Origin: Buttiauxella agrestis
GTDB taxonomy: Bacteria; Pseudomonadota; Gammaproteobacteria; Enterobacterales; Enterobacteriaceae
NCBI RefSeq assembly: GCF_900446255.1
Contig: NZ_UIGI01000001.1
Location: 3,994,763 to 4,058,762, forward strand
Reading direction: 5' to 3'
DNA: 64,000 nt
The notes beneath the pieces are model-generated. The model saw only the letters and a list, made by a program, of their open reading frames with translations, searched no databases and was not told where the DNA came from. Shown here piece after piece: positions 41,250 to 51,750 of the stretch (position 1 is the stretch's first letter; each line of letters opens with the position of its first letter). The translations under genes were made by a program, and so were the position numbers.

Positions 41250-43484
41250 TTAGAAGCGGAATGTTGCAGTCGCAACAACCTGGCGCTCTGCGCCCCAGAA
41301 GCAACCATAGGTTTCAAAGCAGCTGGCAACGTATTCACGGTCAAGCAGGTTGTTCACGTTTACCGCGATGCTTGAACCATTCAGACCGAAACGACCGAGG
41401 TCATATTTGACCACTGCGTCCAGCACCGCTGCGCTGCCGACTTTAAAGGTGTTAGCCGGGTCGCCGTAGCTTGAACCAATGAAGCGACCGCCCGTACCCA
41501 GAGTCAGACCACTCAGCACGCCATCGTTGAAGGTGTAATCACCCCACAGCGAAGCCATGTGTTCTGGCACTTGCGCAGGGGTGTTGCCTTGCAAGTTGGT
41601 GTCCTTGGTGTACTCCGCATCGGTATAGGTATATGACGCGGTGACGTTGATGTTGGCATTGAGAGCGGCTTTCGCTTCCAGTTCCACACCACGCGCACGA
41701 ACTTCACCCGCTGGAACCTGGTTCAAAGCATTTGTTGGGTCAGCCATCAGCGTATCAGACTTGGTCAGCTGATAAACCGCACCGGTAATCACCACCGGCA
41801 TATCTTTCGGCACATACTTCACGCCCGCTTCGTATTGCTCACCTTTGGAAGGTTCATAAGCGACACGTGGCGTGCTGTACAGGCTAAAGGCGTTAGGCTC
41901 GAAAGACTGGCTGTAGCTGATGTATGGTGAAATACCGTTATCAAACAGGTAGTTCACACCGCCACGCCAGGTAAATTGTTTGTCGTTACGCTCGATGTAA
42001 CCGTTGTCGCTGCGCACCGTGGTCGCTTGCTTAGACCAGTCGTAACGACCGCCCAGCGTAAGCACCCATTTGTCCCACTCAGCCTGATCCTGAACGTAAA
42101 GGCCAGTTTGCTCGCTTTCGTTCATCTGATAAGGCACAGCTTCGCCGAAATCAACCGGTTCCATTGGCGGCAGATTATTCAAATCCAGCGGAGGAGCATT
42201 ACCAAACAAGGCGCTGATATCGTTGCGCATACGCGAGTAATCCACACCGGTTAACAGGGTGTGTTCAACTGCGCCAGTCGCGAAGTTGCTTTGCAGTTGG
42301 GTATCGACGCTAAAGTTTTGCAGACGTTCTTTATCAACAACTGTGCCGCGGCCCAAATAGTGTGACTGCTGCTCTGGTGACAATGCCTGACAGTAAACGT
42401 TGAAGGCATTCATGCTGTTGTTACACAGCCCGGTGCCGTATGCGCTTTGCTGATCCACTTTCATCTCAGCGAAACGCAGGTTCTGACGCACGGTAAAGGT
42501 GTCGTTAAAGCCGTGTTCGAAGCTGTAACCGACCATTTTCTGGTTACGGGAATAGCTGTTGTTCGTGGCACCTTCATTGAAATCGGTTGGCAGGTGACCG
42601 CCGCCTGGCAGTGGTTCAACCGTCCCTTCTTTTGGCAACCAGCCGTAATAACCGGTTTCTGGCTCATTCTGGAAATAGGACAAGAAGGTGAAATTAGTCT
42701 TGTCATCCGGACGCCATGAGAAAGAAGGCGCGATGGCATAACGCTGCGATTCTGCACCCTGCTGCTGTTCGTTACCTGAACGCGCAACACCGGTCAGGCG
42801 GTAGGAATACACGCCATCGTCGTCCAGCGCGTCGCTGAAATCAAAACCAGTCTGGAACAGGCTGTCTGTGCCCATTTTAAACTGAACTTCATGAAGCGGT
42901 TCTGTGGTCGGGCGCTTGCTGACCATAGAAACGATACCGCCCGGGCTGCTTTTTCCGTACAACACGGAAGTCGGGCCGCGCATCAGTTCTACACGTTCCA
43001 GCATATAAGGGTCGATGACAGCATCGTTATAGAAATCGCCCTGCATTTTCAGGCCATCCAGATAGTTGTTCTGGTTCAGGCCAACAGAGGAAAAGCCACG
43101 AATGATAACAAAATCATAGGTGTTCGAAGCGCCACGGCTGCTTACTGTCACGCCGGGGGTGTAACCCAGAGCTTCTTTCACCGACTGGAACTGATGCATC
43201 TGCATCTCTTCGTTGGTGACAACCGAAATAGACTGCGGTGTCTTTTCGATTGGGGTGTCTGTTTTAGTCGCGGTCGCGCTGCGTTTAGCCGCGATAGTTG
43301 GGGACGGGCCCCACGCGCTTTCATCAGCCGCAGCGTTTGCGGAAACGGTGATGGTGTCTTCTTTAGTTGTTGTGTTGTCTGCTGCAAAACTTGATGCACT
43401 CACACCGCTCACGGTGGCCGCAACAAAAAATGCAAGTTTACGGAGAGAGGTGTTGACTGGTTGTCCAGTTCTTAAACGCGCCAT
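41250..43484 (-). CDS. fhuA: Ferrichrome outer membrane receptor FhuA
   Basis: TonB-dependent receptor for ferrichrome and, in E. coli, for several phages and microcin J25. From the ATG at 43484 it has 744 residues. The signal peptide (to about residue 34) is followed by the TonB box EDTITVSAN, the plug (TPGVTVSSRGASNTYDFVIIRGF, VLYGKSSPGGIVSMVSKRPTTEP) and a 22-strand barrel ending in ATATFRF. The loop regions around 340-420 differ most from E. coli, suggesting a different phage and bacteriocin spectrum. First gene of fhuACDB. Confidence 0.96.
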   Translation of the reverse strand: MARLRTGQPVNTSLRKLAFFVAATVSGVSASSFAADNTTTKEDTITVSANAAADESAWGPSPTIAAKRSATATKTDTPIEKTPQSISVVTNEEMQMHQFQSVKEALGYTPGVTVSSRGASNTYDFVIIRGFSSVGLNQNNYLDGLKMQGDFYNDAVIDPYMLERVELMRGPTSVLYGKSSPGGIVSMVSKRPTTEPLHEVQFKMGTDSLFQTGFDFSDALDDDGVYSYRLTGVARSGNEQQQGAESQRYAIAPSFSWRPDDKTNFTFLSYFQNEPETGYYGWLPKEGTVEPLPGGGHLPTDFNEGATNNSYSRNQKMVGYSFEHGFNDTFTVRQNLRFAEMKVDQQSAYGTGLCNNSMNAFNVYCQALSPEQQSHYLGRGTVVDKERLQNFSVDTQLQSNFATGAVEHTLLTGVDYSRMRNDISALFGNAPPLDLNNLPPMEPVDFGEAVPYQMNESEQTGLYVQDQAEWDKWVLTLGGRYDWSKQATTVRSDNGYIERNDKQFTWRGGVNYLFDNGISPYISYSQSFEPNAFSLYSTPRVAYEPSKGEQYEAGVKYVPKDMPVVITGAVYQLTKSDTLMADPTNALNQVPAGEVRARGVELEAKAALNANINVTASYTYTDAEYTKDTNLQGNTPAQVPEHMASLWGDYTFNDGVLSGLTLGTGGRFIGSSYGDPANTFKVGSAAVLDAVVKYDLGRFGLNGSSIAVNVNNLLDREYVASCFETYGCFWGAERQVVATATFRF

Positions 43485-43510
43485 TATGGTTTCTCTGATG
43501 AAGTGACGAA

Positions 43511-43542
43511 TGATAACGTAAACGATAATTATTATTATGCCC
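43511..43542 (-). promoter_or_regulatory. Fur-like operator upstream of fhuA
   Basis: The 19 bases at 43524-43542 match the Fur consensus at 13 positions, and a further GATAAC hexamer lies at 43512-43517. It is about 30-60 bases before the fhuA ATG, where the promoter must be. Iron repression through Fur is the known rule for fhuA. Confidence 0.65.
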
Positions 43543-43641
43543 GCAGAATAATAGACGAAACGGAAAGTGCATAGCAAGCAGATCACACCCCTAACGAGTG
43601 CGAGGGAATAATAATTAACCAGAGTAATTGCATGGACTTAA

Positions 43642-43679
43642 CAAAAAAGAAAAGCCCCCGTTACAAACGGAGGCTTTTT
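43642..43679 (-). terminator. Terminator after mrcB
   Basis: On the minus strand GCCTCCGTT-TGTA-AACGGGGGC is followed by TTTTCTTTTTT, just past the mrcB stop. Confidence 0.85.
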
Positions 43680-43695
43680 CAGAATACAGCGAGGA

Positions 43696-46254
43696 TTAGT
43701 TACCGCCGAACATGTCCTTAATCCACCCAGCAACGCCATCACTTTTTTCTGGCTGTTGCTGTGGTTGTTGCTGTTGTTGCTGCGGCTGCTGTTGTTGTTG
43801 TTGAGGCTGCCCCTGCGACTGGCTAAACGGATTGTTGTTTTGCTCAGCCTGCTGGCTTTGCTGACACAAACCGTCTGGATTCGTCGTCCACACTGGCAAC
43901 GTACGATCGCCACCACCGCCGCACTGGAAGTAACCCGCGCTATCCACACTCATATCGACGATATCTTCCGGTGGATTGAGCACCAACGGAATTGGCGTCT
44001 GGTTAGCAAGGTAGCGCTGATACAACGACATCGCACCGCTTGCACCGTACAGCTTGGTCGGCTGGTTGTTATCACGCCCAACCCAGGTAATCGCCACTTC
44101 TTTGCCATCAATACCGGCAAACCAGGTATCGACGTTATCGTTGGTCGTCCCCGTTTTACCTGCCAGATGCAGGTTCGGATATTTGCCACCCAACGCACGC
44201 CCTGTACCGCGAGCCATAACCTGCTGCATGGTAAACAGCGTCATATACGCCGCCTGAGGTGGAACAGCTTGTTCGGCCTGCGGGAAGCTTTGATACAACA
44301 CGGTACCGTCTTCAGCAATTACCGAACGTAACGCCGACAGCGTTGCTCGATTACCGCCGCTGGCAATGGTCTGGAACGCCTGAGCCACTTCGATTGGCGT
44401 CAGGTTCAGCGCCCCCAGCAACATAGCCGGAACCGGGTGCAACTGGTTCTGCGGCACGCCGAGTTTGACCCAGGTGTCGGTTACGGCTGGCAAGCCCAGC
44501 GCCATACCCAGGTTGACGGTTGGCACGTTCATCGAACGCGTCAGCGCGTCCACGAGCATGACCTTGCCGCTCTCGCTGTAGCGACGGTCATCGTTTTGCG
44601 GCGACCACACTTGTCCGTTTGGCTGTTTCAGCGCGATTGGTGCATCGGCAATCCAGGTATTCAGGCGGTACGCATCCGGCTGGCTTAGAGCCGTCAGATA
44701 AGTCGCAGGTTTTGCCAGAGAACCAATGGATCGACGCGCCTGCATCGCACGGTTAAAGCCTGCAAATTGCGTTTCTGCCCCGCCGACCATGGCACGAACT
44801 TCGCCGGTCGAACGGTCAACAATCACCATGGCCGCTTCGAGATCTTTGAGCTTACGGGAGGCACGCAGTACCGGAACCCCTTCGCTCACCGCTTTTTCTG
44901 CCGCATCCTGGGAAACGGAGTCAAACGTAGTAAAGATCTTCACGCCAGACAGGTCTTTAACTTTATCGCCAAGTTTTGTCTGGAGTTCGTTACGCACCAT
45001 CTGCATAAACGCAGGCTGTGGCGAAATCACACCACCACGCGGTTGCACACCCAGCGGGCGAGCACTCAGCATGTCGTACAATTCCTGGTCGATCACCTTC
45101 TGCTCTTGCAGCAGGCGCAACACAAGGTTACGTCGCTCCAGCGCCAGTTTCGGGTTACGCCACGGGTTGTAAATCGACGCTCCTTTCACCATACCCACCA
45201 GCAATGCTTGCTGGTCGAGGCTCAGTTCTTCAACCGGGCGACCGAAATAGTACAGGCTCGCCAGTGGGAAGCCGCGAATTTCGTTATCGCCGCTCTGGCC
45301 GAGATACACTTCGTTCAGGTACAGCTCAAGAATGCGATCTTTGCCGTAACGCGCATCCATGATCAACGCCATGTACGCTTCGTTCGCTTTACGCCAGTAA
45401 GAGCGTTCGCTCGACAAGAACAGGTTCTTAACCAACTGCTGCGTCAGCGTACTCGCGCCCTGCACGGTACGACCGGCAGTGAGGTTAGCCAGCACCGCAC
45501 GACCGATAGAGTAGAAGCTGATGCCATCGTGCTCATAGAAATGACGGTCTTCAGTGGCAATCAGGGTATCAACCAACAGTTCCGGGAAACCGGTGCGCGG
45601 CACAAACAGACGCTGCTCGCCATTCGGCGAAGACAACATAGTGATCAGGCGCGGATCCAGACGGAAGAAACCGAAGCTACGGTTGTTGTCCATATTCTGG
45701 ATAGAGTCCAGATGGTCGCCATCAAACACCAGACGTGCGCGGATCTGCCCTTCTTTACTGTCAGGGAAATCGAACGGACGACGGATCATCTCGATGCTAT
45801 TGCCCTGCACCGTAAACTCACCAGGACGCGTCATTTTAGTTACCTGACGGTACTGAGTCGCTTCCAGTAGGTTGACCATCTCTTTTTTGCTGTACGGCAT
45901 ATCCGGCTCAAGGTTCACCATACGGCCATAAACTGCCGCCGGGAGCTGCCAGACTTTGCCATCAATGCGCGTGCGAATCTTCTGGTCAAGGTAGACGCCG
46001 TAAATCACAAACAGCACCACGAAGACCACAAACAGTTTTACTAAGAACCACAACCAGCGGCGCTTTTTACGTGGCGGACGGCCATTGCCGCTGCCTTTTC
46101 CTTTACGTGGCGGCATCGGTTCCTCGTCATCGTAATCATCGTCATAATCCGCGTCGTATTCCTCTTCCCGGACTCGACGACGGCTGACTTTCTCTTTTGC
46201 GGGACGTGAAGGTTTGCCTTTACGTCCAATAGGTTCGCGGTCATTCCCCGCCAT
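43696..46254 (-). CDS. mrcB: Penicillin-binding protein 1B
   Basis: Bifunctional peptidoglycan glycosyltransferase and transpeptidase of the inner membrane. From the ATG at 46254 (GGTGGAG upstream) it has 852 residues. Order: cytoplasmic Lys/Asp-rich tail ([17 protein letters not shown]), one membrane segment (about 66-90), UB2H, GT51 glycosyltransferase with [10 protein letters not shown] and the [16 protein letters not shown] motif, and transpeptidase with [10 protein letters not shown] (active Ser), SMN and KTGTTND. The C-terminus carries a Gln/Pro-rich repeat (see 43750-43809) before [14 protein letters not shown]. Confidence 0.97.
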   Translation of the reverse strand: MAGNDREPIGRKGKPSRPAKEKVSRRRVREEEYDADYDDDYDDEEPMPPRKGKGSGNGRPPRKKRRWLWFLVKLFVVFVVLFVIYGVYLDQKIRTRIDGKVWQLPAAVYGRMVNLEPDMPYSKKEMVNLLEATQYRQVTKMTRPGEFTVQGNSIEMIRRPFDFPDSKEGQIRARLVFDGDHLDSIQNMDNNRSFGFFRLDPRLITMLSSPNGEQRLFVPRTGFPELLVDTLIATEDRHFYEHDGISFYSIGRAVLANLTAGRTVQGASTLTQQLVKNLFLSSERSYWRKANEAYMALIMDARYGKDRILELYLNEVYLGQSGDNEIRGFPLASLYYFGRPVEELSLDQQALLVGMVKGASIYNPWRNPKLALERRNLVLRLLQEQKVIDQELYDMLSARPLGVQPRGGVISPQPAFMQMVRNELQTKLGDKVKDLSGVKIFTTFDSVSQDAAEKAVSEGVPVLRASRKLKDLEAAMVIVDRSTGEVRAMVGGAETQFAGFNRAMQARRSIGSLAKPATYLTALSQPDAYRLNTWIADAPIALKQPNGQVWSPQNDDRRYSESGKVMLVDALTRSMNVPTVNLGMALGLPAVTDTWVKLGVPQNQLHPVPAMLLGALNLTPIEVAQAFQTIASGGNRATLSALRSVIAEDGTVLYQSFPQAEQAVPPQAAYMTLFTMQQVMARGTGRALGGKYPNLHLAGKTGTTNDNVDTWFAGIDGKEVAITWVGRDNNQPTKLYGASGAMSLYQRYLANQTPIPLVLNPPEDIVDMSVDSAGYFQCGGGGDRTLPVWTTNPDGLCQQSQQAEQNNNPFSQSQGQPQQQQQQPQQQQQQPQQQPEKSDGVAGWIKDMFGGN
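43750..43809 (-). repeat. Polyglutamine repeat tract in mrcB
   Basis: Twenty consecutive codons encode only Gln and Pro, including two copies of the heptapeptide PQQQQQQ. The codons alternate CAG, CAA and CCN, forming a trinucleotide-rich tract that could vary in length by slippage. It lies in the flexible tail of PBP1B. Confidence 0.9.
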
Positions 46255-46332
46255 TGCTTTCTCCACCAAAATAAGGCGCACGGCCTGATTTTCCTTTCTT
46301 TCGCTAAACGCAAAAGAGGAAATCTCTCAAAG

Positions 46333-48765
46333 TTATTGGTACTTTTTAGTGCGCCGCGTTGGCAGCGCATCTGCTGGCGAATCCGGCCAGACGTGCTTTG
46401 GATAACGTCCTTTCATCTCTTTTTGCACTTCCCGGTATGCACCGTTCCAGAATGCGGTTAAATCACGCGTTATCTGCAAAGGGCGCTGCGCCGGGGAGAG
46501 CAGTTCCAGAACCAGCGGCACACGACCATCGGCAATCACCGGTGTTTGTGCCTCGCCAAACATTTCTTGCATACGAACCGCAAGAACAGGCGGGTTTTCA
46601 TCGTCATAGCGAATCGCTATCTGGCTTCCGGTCGGCACAGTGTAATGAGTTGGCAGCGCACTATCCAGACGTACGCGCGCGTTCCAGTCGAGCAAGTTCT
46701 GTAACGCACGTGTGACATCAATGTTTTTTAATGCCCGCAGCGAGTGTACACCATGCAGTTCAGGTAATAACCAGCGATCTAGCTCTCCCAGCAAGGCGTT
46801 GTCTGAAACTTCAGGCCATTGCAGTTCGGGCAGCCATTTTGCCGCACAGGCCAGACGTGTTCTGAACTGTTGCGCCTGAGGCGACCAGTTCAAAACGGCC
46901 AGACCCTTATCACGAATGCCGTTAAGCATCGCCTGATGCAGCTCGTCTTCGGATGGTTTTGCCAGTGGCTGAACTTTCAGCACCAGTTTACCGATTTGCA
47001 TGCGACGAAACGCTTTCAGCGTGCCTTGCGTTTCATCCCATTCCACGGAGTCGCTTTGGGTTAGCAGCGCCGGACACTGCGCCGCAAGCGCGTCGATGTC
47101 CAGAGGAATGGCCTGCAAAATACGGGCGTCGGGCGTATTGCTCCCCTGCAACAATAGCGGCGCTAACAGCCATTCATAACGCGTTAGCGGATCGTCCTGG
47201 TTGAGCATCGCCCCCATGCCGTTGGCTAACTGGTAACGGCCATCCAGGCCCCGACGGCGAGCGATTCTGTCGGGGAAGGCCTGCGCCAATAACGGTGCGG
47301 CAAGAGAAAAATCGGCTTCGCCGCCACGGCTGTTCAACCTTTTTAATAATTGCCCGCTGCGCTGCTGCCAGTTTTCCTGACGACGGCTAAACACGTTCCG
47401 CAAATCGCTGTCCTGGCCTCGCGGTGGCTCTTCAAGAATCGCCGTCAGGCGGGCAGCCGTCGCCTGTTCATCTGCCGTTTTCGCATTGACTAACATGGCG
47501 GCGAAACGCGGGTCATTACCGAGACTCGCCATTTTCTGGCCTGTAGACGTAAGTCGGTTTTGCTCATCAAGCGCGTTGAGCTGGCGTAATAAAGTGCGCG
47601 CAGCCGCAATATTGGCGGCAGGCGGCGTATCAAGCCAGGTCAGTTGATTCAGGTCTGAGCAGCCCCATTGCAGTAAATCGAGCAGCAAACCGGAGAGGTC
47701 ACTTTGCAGGATTTCCGGCTCGCTTTGAGCGCTCGCACGCTCAGCCTGCTCGGCGCTGATAAGATGTAAACAAATCCCAGGCTCCAGACGCCCTGCTCGC
47801 CCAGCACGCTGAATCATCGACGCCTGGCTAATACGCTGAGTGATAAGGCGCGTTAACCCGGTGCGCACATCAAAACGGGCAACGCGCTCTTGCGCGCAGT
47901 CCACGACCAGACGAATGCCTTCGATGGTCAGACTGGTTTCGGCGATATTGGTCGCCAGTACCACTTTGCGCATGCCGTTCTGCGCAGGCAAAATCGCTTT
48001 GCGCTGCTCGCCCAAAGGCAATGCACCATATAACGGACAAAGCTGAACATCGCTTGCGACGCGCTCTTGCAGTTGCTGCGCGACACGCTGAATTTCACTC
48101 ACACCGGGCAAAAACAGCAACAACGAGCCTGACTCTTCACGCAGCAAATTCGCCACCGCAATGGCGACGGCTTCATCAAAACGTTGGTGAGTCGAAAGCG
48201 GGCTGTAGCGACGATCTACCGGAAATGCCCGTCCTTCAGAACTGATAACCGGCGCTTGAGGTAAACATTGCTGCAAGCGTGAGTTATCAAGCGTTGCGGA
48301 CATAATCAGGAGTTTAAGATCGTCACGTAACCCTTGTTGCACGTCGAGTAACAGCGCCAGCGCCAGATCGGCTTGCAGACTGCGTTCGTGGAATTCATCG
48401 AGGATAACCAGCGCCACCCCGGTGAGTTCAGGATCGTGCTGAATCATGCGCGTCAAAATACCTTCGGTCACGACTTCAAGCTGCGTATTTGGCCCTACAC
48501 AGGTTTCGGCACGCATCCGGTAGCCGACTGTTTCACCGGGCTTTTCACCCAATAATTCTGCCAGACGCTGTGCAACATTACGTGCCGCCAGGCGACGAGG
48601 TTCCAGCAGTAAAATGCGTCCACCTAAGTTTTCCTGCTGTAAAATCTGCAACGGCAACCAGGTTGATTTACCGGCACCCGTTGGCGCGCTCAGTAAAACC
48701 TGCGGCGCGTTTTGCAAGGCGTTAAGAATATCGGGTAGCACTGCGGCAACCGGTAATGACGACAC
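46333..48765 (-). CDS. hrpB: ATP-dependent RNA helicase HrpB
   Basis: DEAH-box helicase-like protein of uncertain cellular role. I chose GTG at 48765, with TTTGGAG six bases upstream, giving 810 residues, one more than E. coli; a TTG four codons upstream is less likely. Motif I APTGAGKST, motif II DEFH (VILDEFHERS), motif III SATL and motif VI QRAGRAGR are present, followed by the HrpB-specific C-terminal domain ending PTRRTKKYQ. Divergent from thpR with a 74-base promoter gap. Confidence 0.95.
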   Translation of the reverse strand: MSSLPVAAVLPDILNALQNAPQVLLSAPTGAGKSTWLPLQILQQENLGGRILLLEPRRLAARNVAQRLAELLGEKPGETVGYRMRAETCVGPNTQLEVVTEGILTRMIQHDPELTGVALVILDEFHERSLQADLALALLLDVQQGLRDDLKLLIMSATLDNSRLQQCLPQAPVISSEGRAFPVDRRYSPLSTHQRFDEAVAIAVANLLREESGSLLLFLPGVSEIQRVAQQLQERVASDVQLCPLYGALPLGEQRKAILPAQNGMRKVVLATNIAETSLTIEGIRLVVDCAQERVARFDVRTGLTRLITQRISQASMIQRAGRAGRLEPGICLHLISAEQAERASAQSEPEILQSDLSGLLLDLLQWGCSDLNQLTWLDTPPAANIAAARTLLRQLNALDEQNRLTSTGQKMASLGNDPRFAAMLVNAKTADEQATAARLTAILEEPPRGQDSDLRNVFSRRQENWQQRSGQLLKRLNSRGGEADFSLAAPLLAQAFPDRIARRRGLDGRYQLANGMGAMLNQDDPLTRYEWLLAPLLLQGSNTPDARILQAIPLDIDALAAQCPALLTQSDSVEWDETQGTLKAFRRMQIGKLVLKVQPLAKPSEDELHQAMLNGIRDKGLAVLNWSPQAQQFRTRLACAAKWLPELQWPEVSDNALLGELDRWLLPELHGVHSLRALKNIDVTRALQNLLDWNARVRLDSALPTHYTVPTGSQIAIRYDDENPPVLAVRMQEMFGEAQTPVIADGRVPLVLELLSPAQRPLQITRDLTAFWNGAYREVQKEMKGRYPKHVWPDSPADALPTRRTKKYQ

Positions 48766-48839
48766 AGACGGCTCCAAACGGGTATGATGCGAAGTTCGCT
48801 ATTGTAGCATTACGACAAGACATTATTGAGAGAACCAAT

Positions 48840-49379
48840 ATGGCTGAGACTCGCCGTCTGTTTTTTGCCCTTGAGCTACCCAAAGAGGTGCAACAACAGA
48901 TTATCCACTGGCGCGCCACACAGTTCCCTGAAGATACCGGACGCCCGGTGGCCGCCGAAAACTTGCATCTGACGCTGGCCTTTTTGGGTGATGTCAGTGC
49001 GGATAAACAAAAAGCGTTGAGCCAACTCGCCGGGCGCATTCGACAGAAAGGTTTTACCCTGGCGATAGACGATGCCGGGCAATGGCTGCGCTCGAACGTT
49101 GTGTGGATTGGCCCGCGTCACGCACCTTTAGGATTAATTCAACTGGCGAATATGTTACGTTCCCAGGCGGCGCGTAATGGCTGTTACCAAAGCCCGCAGC
49201 CGTTTCATCCGCATATCACGCTCTACCGCAACACGCCGCGAGCAGTCACCATCCCACCCGCTAATTTTCGCTGGCAGTTTAAGGTCGATGAATTTGCCCT
49301 GTATGAGTCTGTATTCAGACAGGGCCGCACTCGTTACCAGGAATTACAACGCTGGACACTAAGTAATAAGGAAGAGTGA
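48840..49379 (+). CDS. thpR: RNA 2',3'-cyclic phosphodiesterase (2'-5' RNA ligase) ThpR
   Basis: 2H phosphoesterase (formerly ligT) that hydrolyses RNA 2',3'-cyclic ends and can join tRNA halves in vitro. From the ATG at 48840 it has 179 residues; the upstream extension overlaps hrpB. The two catalytic HxTx motifs are HLTLAFLG (about residue 42) and HPHITLYR (about residue 122). Its stop is immediately followed by the sfsA ATG, so the two are translationally linked. Confidence 0.94.
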   Translation: MAETRRLFFALELPKEVQQQIIHWRATQFPEDTGRPVAAENLHLTLAFLGDVSADKQKALSQLAGRIRQKGFTLAIDDAGQWLRSNVVWIGPRHAPLGLIQLANMLRSQAARNGCYQSPQPFHPHITLYRNTPRAVTIPPANFRWQFKVDEFALYESVFRQGRTRYQELQRWTLSNKEE

Positions 49380-50084
49380 ATGGAATTTACCCCGCCGTTG
49401 CAGCAGGCCACGCTGATCAAACGCTACAAACGTTTTCTGGCTGATGTGGTAACTCCGTCTGGTGAAGAATTGACGTTACATTGCCCAAACACAGGGGCAA
49501 TGACCGGCTGTGCAACGCCCGGCGACACTGTTTGGTATTCCACGTCTGATAGCCCGACCCGCAAATATCCTCACACCTGGGAAATAACACAGACGCAAAA
49601 CGACGAGTTTATTTGTGTGAATACGTTGCGCGCAAACGCCGTCGTGAAGGAGGCGCTAAGTACAGAAAGCATCGCGGAATTAACGGGTTACACCACCATC
49701 AAAAGCGAAGTGAAATACGGCGCTGAGCGCAGCCGCATTGATTTTATGTTACAAGCAGATTGCAAGGTTAACTGCTATATTGAAGTGAAATCAGTCACGT
49801 TATCACAACAAGGATGTGGCTATTTCCCAGACGCTGTCAGCCTCCGTGGCCAGAAGCATTTGCGGGAATTGATGAGCGTGGTTTTGCAGGGCGAACACGC
49901 AGTATTGCTGTTTGCAGTATTGCATTCTGCTATTACTCAAGTGTCCCCGGCACGCCACATCGACGCAAAATACGCGCAACTGTTATACGAGGCGCAACAG
50001 TGCGGAGTTGAAATAATTGCTTATAAGGCCGAACTTTCTGCCCGAGGGCTTACTCTAATTTCGCCGTTGCCTGTCTGTTTATAA
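49380..50084 (+). CDS. sfsA: Sugar fermentation stimulation protein SfsA
   Basis: A 234-residue protein of the SfsA family. In E. coli it was linked to maltose gene expression and DNA binding; structures suggest a nuclease-like core, so its true role is unsettled. Family motifs: [32 protein letters not shown] and [10 protein letters not shown], the last resembling the E-x-K of PD-(D/E)XK nucleases. No intergenic gap to thpR. The 188-base stretch after it holds the dksA leader. Confidence 0.93.
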   Translation: MEFTPPLQQATLIKRYKRFLADVVTPSGEELTLHCPNTGAMTGCATPGDTVWYSTSDSPTRKYPHTWEITQTQNDEFICVNTLRANAVVKEALSTESIAELTGYTTIKSEVKYGAERSRIDFMLQADCKVNCYIEVKSVTLSQQGCGYFPDAVSLRGQKHLRELMSVVLQGEHAVLLFAVLHSAITQVSPARHIDAKYAQLLYEAQQCGVEIIAYKAELSARGLTLISPLPVCL

Positions 50085-50272
50085 TTTCTTAATAAAGAGC
50101 AGTTAACGTTTGTCTGTTTTGTGTGCTGGCGGCTCGCGTAAATACGCTTTTCTTCACAGGGTTGTCAAGAGAGGAATTTATATAATTGCCATCCTGAAAA
50201 GCATCTGCTATTTATAGCGGCCTGATTTTCCCCCGAACAGGGGACCGATAGTGCGTGTTAAGGAGAAACAAC

Positions 50273-50728
50273 ATGCAAGAAGGGCAAAAGCGTAAAACAT
50301 CGTCCCTGAGTATCCTCGCCATCGCTGGGGTGGAGCCATATCAGGAGAAAGCGGGCGAAGAGTATATGAACGAAGCCCAGCTGTCGCACTTCAAGCTAAT
50401 TCTTGAAGCCTGGCGTAGCCAACTTATGGATGAAGTTGATCGCACGGTGACGCATATGCAAGACGAAGCAGCAAACTTCCCGGACCCGGTAGACCGTGCA
50501 GCCCAGGAAGAAGAGTTCAGCCTCGAACTGCGTAACCGTGACAGGGAACGTAAACTGATCAAGAAAATCGAGAAGACTCTCAAGAAAGTAGAAGACGAAG
50601 ATTTCGGCTACTGCGAATCTTGTGGCGTTGAAATCGGCATCCGCCGCCTCGAAGCTCGCCCGACAGCTGATTTGTGCATTGATTGCAAAACGTTGGCAGA
50701 AATCCGCGAAAAACAAATGGCTGGCTAA
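50273..50728 (+). CDS. dksA: RNA polymerase-binding transcription factor DksA
   Basis: Binds the RNA polymerase secondary channel and, with ppGpp, sets the stringent response. From the ATG at 50273 (AGGAG upstream) it has 151 residues as in E. coli. The coiled-coil tip carries [10 protein letters not shown] with both key aspartates, and the zinc finger has four Cys in CESCGVEIG and CIDCK. The 188-base upstream region holds a TATAAT-like box near 50185 and a CCCC-GAACA-GGGG hairpin. Confidence 0.97.
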   Translation: MQEGQKRKTSSLSILAIAGVEPYQEKAGEEYMNEAQLSHFKLILEAWRSQLMDEVDRTVTHMQDEAANFPDPVDRAAQEEEFSLELRNRDRERKLIKKIEKTLKKVEDEDFGYCESCGVEIGIRRLEARPTADLCIDCKTLAEIREKQMAG

Positions 50729-50752
50729 CAGCTCGCGATTTCATCACTTTCA

Positions 50753-50775
50753 AAGGCGGGAGTCTCTCCCGCCTT
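50753..50775 (+). terminator. Hairpin between dksA and gluQ
   Basis: AAGGCGGGAG-TCT-CTCCCGCCTT followed by ATTCATTTC, a strong stem with a weak T-tail. A terminator here controls gluQ read-through in Shigella; here the poor T-run suggests partial termination. Confidence 0.75.
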
Positions 50776-50798
50776 ATTCATTTCTAGCTCCCTGAAAA

Positions 50799-51665
50799 AT
50801 GACCACATCTCACTACATTGGGCGCTTTGCACCCTCGCCTTCGGGTGAACTCCATTTCGGTTCGTTAATTGCCGCACTCGGCAGTTATCTACAAGCTCGC
50901 TCAAAACACGGCCAATGGCTGGTGCGCATCGAAGATATCGACCCGCCGCGTGAAGTTCCTGGCGCCGCCGCGACCATATTGCAGCAATTAGACCATTACG
51001 GTTTGCATTGGGATGGCGAGGTTTTATGGCAATCACAACGCCATGAGGCTTATCGTGAAGCCCTTTCGTTTTTACAACAGCAAGGTTTGAGTTATTACTG
51101 CACCTGTACTCGCAGCCGAATTCAACAAATCGGCGGGTTTTACGATGGCCATTGCCGCACGCTAAATCACGGGCCAGATAATGCGGCACTGCGTTTTGTG
51201 CAGCGCCATCCGGTATTAAGTTTTGAAGATAAACTATACGGAACGTTAATTGCTGACGCCCCCCTGGCGCGTGAAGATTTTATCATTCACCGTCGTGATG
51301 GGTTATTCGCGTATAATCTTGCTGTAGTGGTAGATGATAATTTCCAGGGCGTGAGCGAAATTGTGCGCGGTGCCGATTTAATTGAGCCAACCGTTCGACA
51401 AATTTCGCTGTATCAACAATTTGGCTGGAAGGTTCCAGATTACGTTCATTTGCCTTTGGTGCTTAATGAACATGGCGCAAAATTATCGAAGCAAAACCAC
51501 GCGCCAGCCCTTCCACAAGGCGATCCGCGTCCCGTAATCCATGCTGCGCTAACATTTTTGAATCAGCCGGAAATCGCTCATTGGCAAGATTTGACGTTGA
51601 GTGAGTTGCTCACTCAAGCGGTACAAACCTGGTCGCTGAAGGCCATTGTGCCAGACTCGTCGTGA
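50799..51665 (+). CDS. gluQ: Glutamyl-Q tRNA(Asp) synthetase
   Basis: Paralog of the glutamyl-tRNA synthetase catalytic core that attaches Glu to queuosine in the tRNA(Asp) anticodon. It has 288 residues and no anticodon-binding domain. The ATP site reads [20 protein letters not shown], and the KMSKS counterpart is AKLSKQ. A Cys-containing segment [12 protein letters not shown] with YDGHC is the usual zinc site. It lies after dksA and probably depends on read-through plus any local promoter. Confidence 0.95.
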   Translation: MTTSHYIGRFAPSPSGELHFGSLIAALGSYLQARSKHGQWLVRIEDIDPPREVPGAAATILQQLDHYGLHWDGEVLWQSQRHEAYREALSFLQQQGLSYYCTCTRSRIQQIGGFYDGHCRTLNHGPDNAALRFVQRHPVLSFEDKLYGTLIADAPLAREDFIIHRRDGLFAYNLAVVVDDNFQGVSEIVRGADLIEPTVRQISLYQQFGWKVPDYVHLPLVLNEHGAKLSKQNHAPALPQGDPRPVIHAALTFLNQPEIAHWQDLTLSELLTQAVQTWSLKAIVPDSS

Positions 51666-51750
51666 ATACGTCGTTCTCAAATGCCACACACTGAGCTATG
51701 ATTAGCCGCTGTTTTTTTTGTCCCTATGATTGACACTGCCGAGGTGTACT

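Noticed and set aside
44767-45870. Open plus-strand frame of 367 codons opposite mrcB
   Set aside because: Antisense shadow of mrcB without a ribosome binding site or homology.
48756-48839. Upstream in-frame extension of thpR
   Set aside because: It overlaps the start of divergent hrpB and has no homology; the ATG at 48840 gives the usual length.
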